A DNA stretch of 6,230 nucleotides from Opitutales bacterium (GTDB lineage: Bacteria > Verrucomicrobiota > Verrucomicrobiia > Opitutales > JAFGAQ01). Both the position numbers and the translations under genes were made by a program. Position 1 is the first letter of the stretch. Every line of letters starts with the position of its first letter. Location of the stretch: positions 1 through 6,230 of the forward strand of contig JAQVLM010000208.1 in the NCBI GenBank assembly GCA_028704125.1. Direction: 5' to 3'. Below are positions 6,070-6,230 of this stretch, one piece after another. The notes beneath the pieces are model-generated. The model saw only the letters and a list, made by a program, of their open reading frames with translations. It was not told the DNA's origin and searched no databases.

Positions 6070-6230
6070 ATGGGAACCCCGGATACAGTCGTTTACACAG
6101 GTGAGCATCGTCACAATATCGATGACAAGGGCCGCCTGACCCTTCCTTCCAAGTGGAGGATGCAGGGGGATGATGTGTATTTGGCCCTTCCGAACCCCAA
6201 GGGGTTTATCACAGTTTATCCGCCGAAGCG
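6070..6230 (+). CDS. mraZ: MraZ, SpoVT/AbrB-type transcriptional regulator of the division and cell-wall (dcw) cluster, 5' part
   Basis: The first 53 codons are present, and the gene continues past the window edge. After a short non-conserved lead (MGTPDTVVY), the sequence TGEHRHNIDDKGRLTLPSKW is the diagnostic first SpoVT/AbrB repeat of MraZ (compare the usual G-E-Y-x-H-x-L-D-x-K-G-R-L-x-x-P). It is followed by a second-strand segment (DDVYLALPNPKGFITVYPP). MraZ forms ring-shaped oligomers, binds GTGGG-type repeats and in E. coli represses its own dcw operon. An in-frame TGA at 6043-6045 with no other start codon after it fixes the ATG at 6070. The leader has no Shine-Dalgarno sequence close to the start: GAGAG lies more than 20 bases away. 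Two repeat arrays lie upstream, as expected for an autoregulated mraZ. The rest of the dcw cluster (rsmH, ftsL, ftsI, mur genes) would be expected to the right but cannot be seen. Confidence 0.93.
   Translation, partial: MGTPDTVVYTGEHRHNIDDKGRLTLPSKWRMQGDDVYLALPNPKGFITVYPPK

Overview
The window looks like ordinary chromosomal DNA from a Gram-negative-type bacterium with moderately high GC. The gene families and their order (tlyA-nadK beside the start of the division and cell-wall cluster, a DUF4339/GYF_2-type membrane protein, a YihY/BrkB protein with a C-terminal tail) make me think of Verrucomicrobiota, perhaps an opitute. That placement is an impression from protein style, not a search. 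I see no rRNA, tRNA, CRISPR array, insertion sequence or phage gene.

Layout from left to right: (1) positions 1-640, minus strand, the N-terminal part of an exported penicillin-acylase-family protein cut by the window edge. (2) 809-1459, minus, ElbB, a DJ-1/PfpI-superfamily glyoxalase. (3) About 218 bases with a probable minus-strand terminator at 1582-1604. (4) 1678-5735 (or 5795), minus, four closely spaced genes transcribed in the order tlyA, nadK, a GYF_2-like membrane protein and a YihY/BrkB-family membrane protein; the gaps are 9, 27 and 62 bases, so they are very likely one operon ended by the 1582-1604 hairpin. (5) 5736-6069, a 334-base divergent intergenic region without a gene. (6) 6070-6230, plus strand, the first 53 codons of mraZ, normally the first gene of the dcw (mra) division and cell-wall cluster, which would continue to the right.

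The most interesting stretch is the divergent intergenic region. It holds two separate groups of GTGGG-type direct repeats spaced by about one helical turn, the signature of MraZ operator sites. The group next to mraZ (three units exactly 10 bases apart at 6006, 6016 and 6026, with looser units upstream) is the expected autoregulatory operator. A second group (GTGGG at 5833, 5843, 5856, 5866 and 5877) lies 140 bases further away, directly in front of tlyA. This raises the possibility that MraZ also controls the tlyA-nadK-membrane protein operon, or that two operators cooperate by looping.

The genes do not form one pathway. TlyA modifies ribosomal RNA, NadK makes NADP, the two membrane proteins are of unknown role, ElbB detoxifies or processes small carbonyl compounds, and the acylase probably hydrolyses an amide outside the cytoplasm. 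A second general trait is that none of the seven start codons has a recognisable Shine-Dalgarno sequence, and two of the starts are GTG (one, tlyA, possibly TTG).
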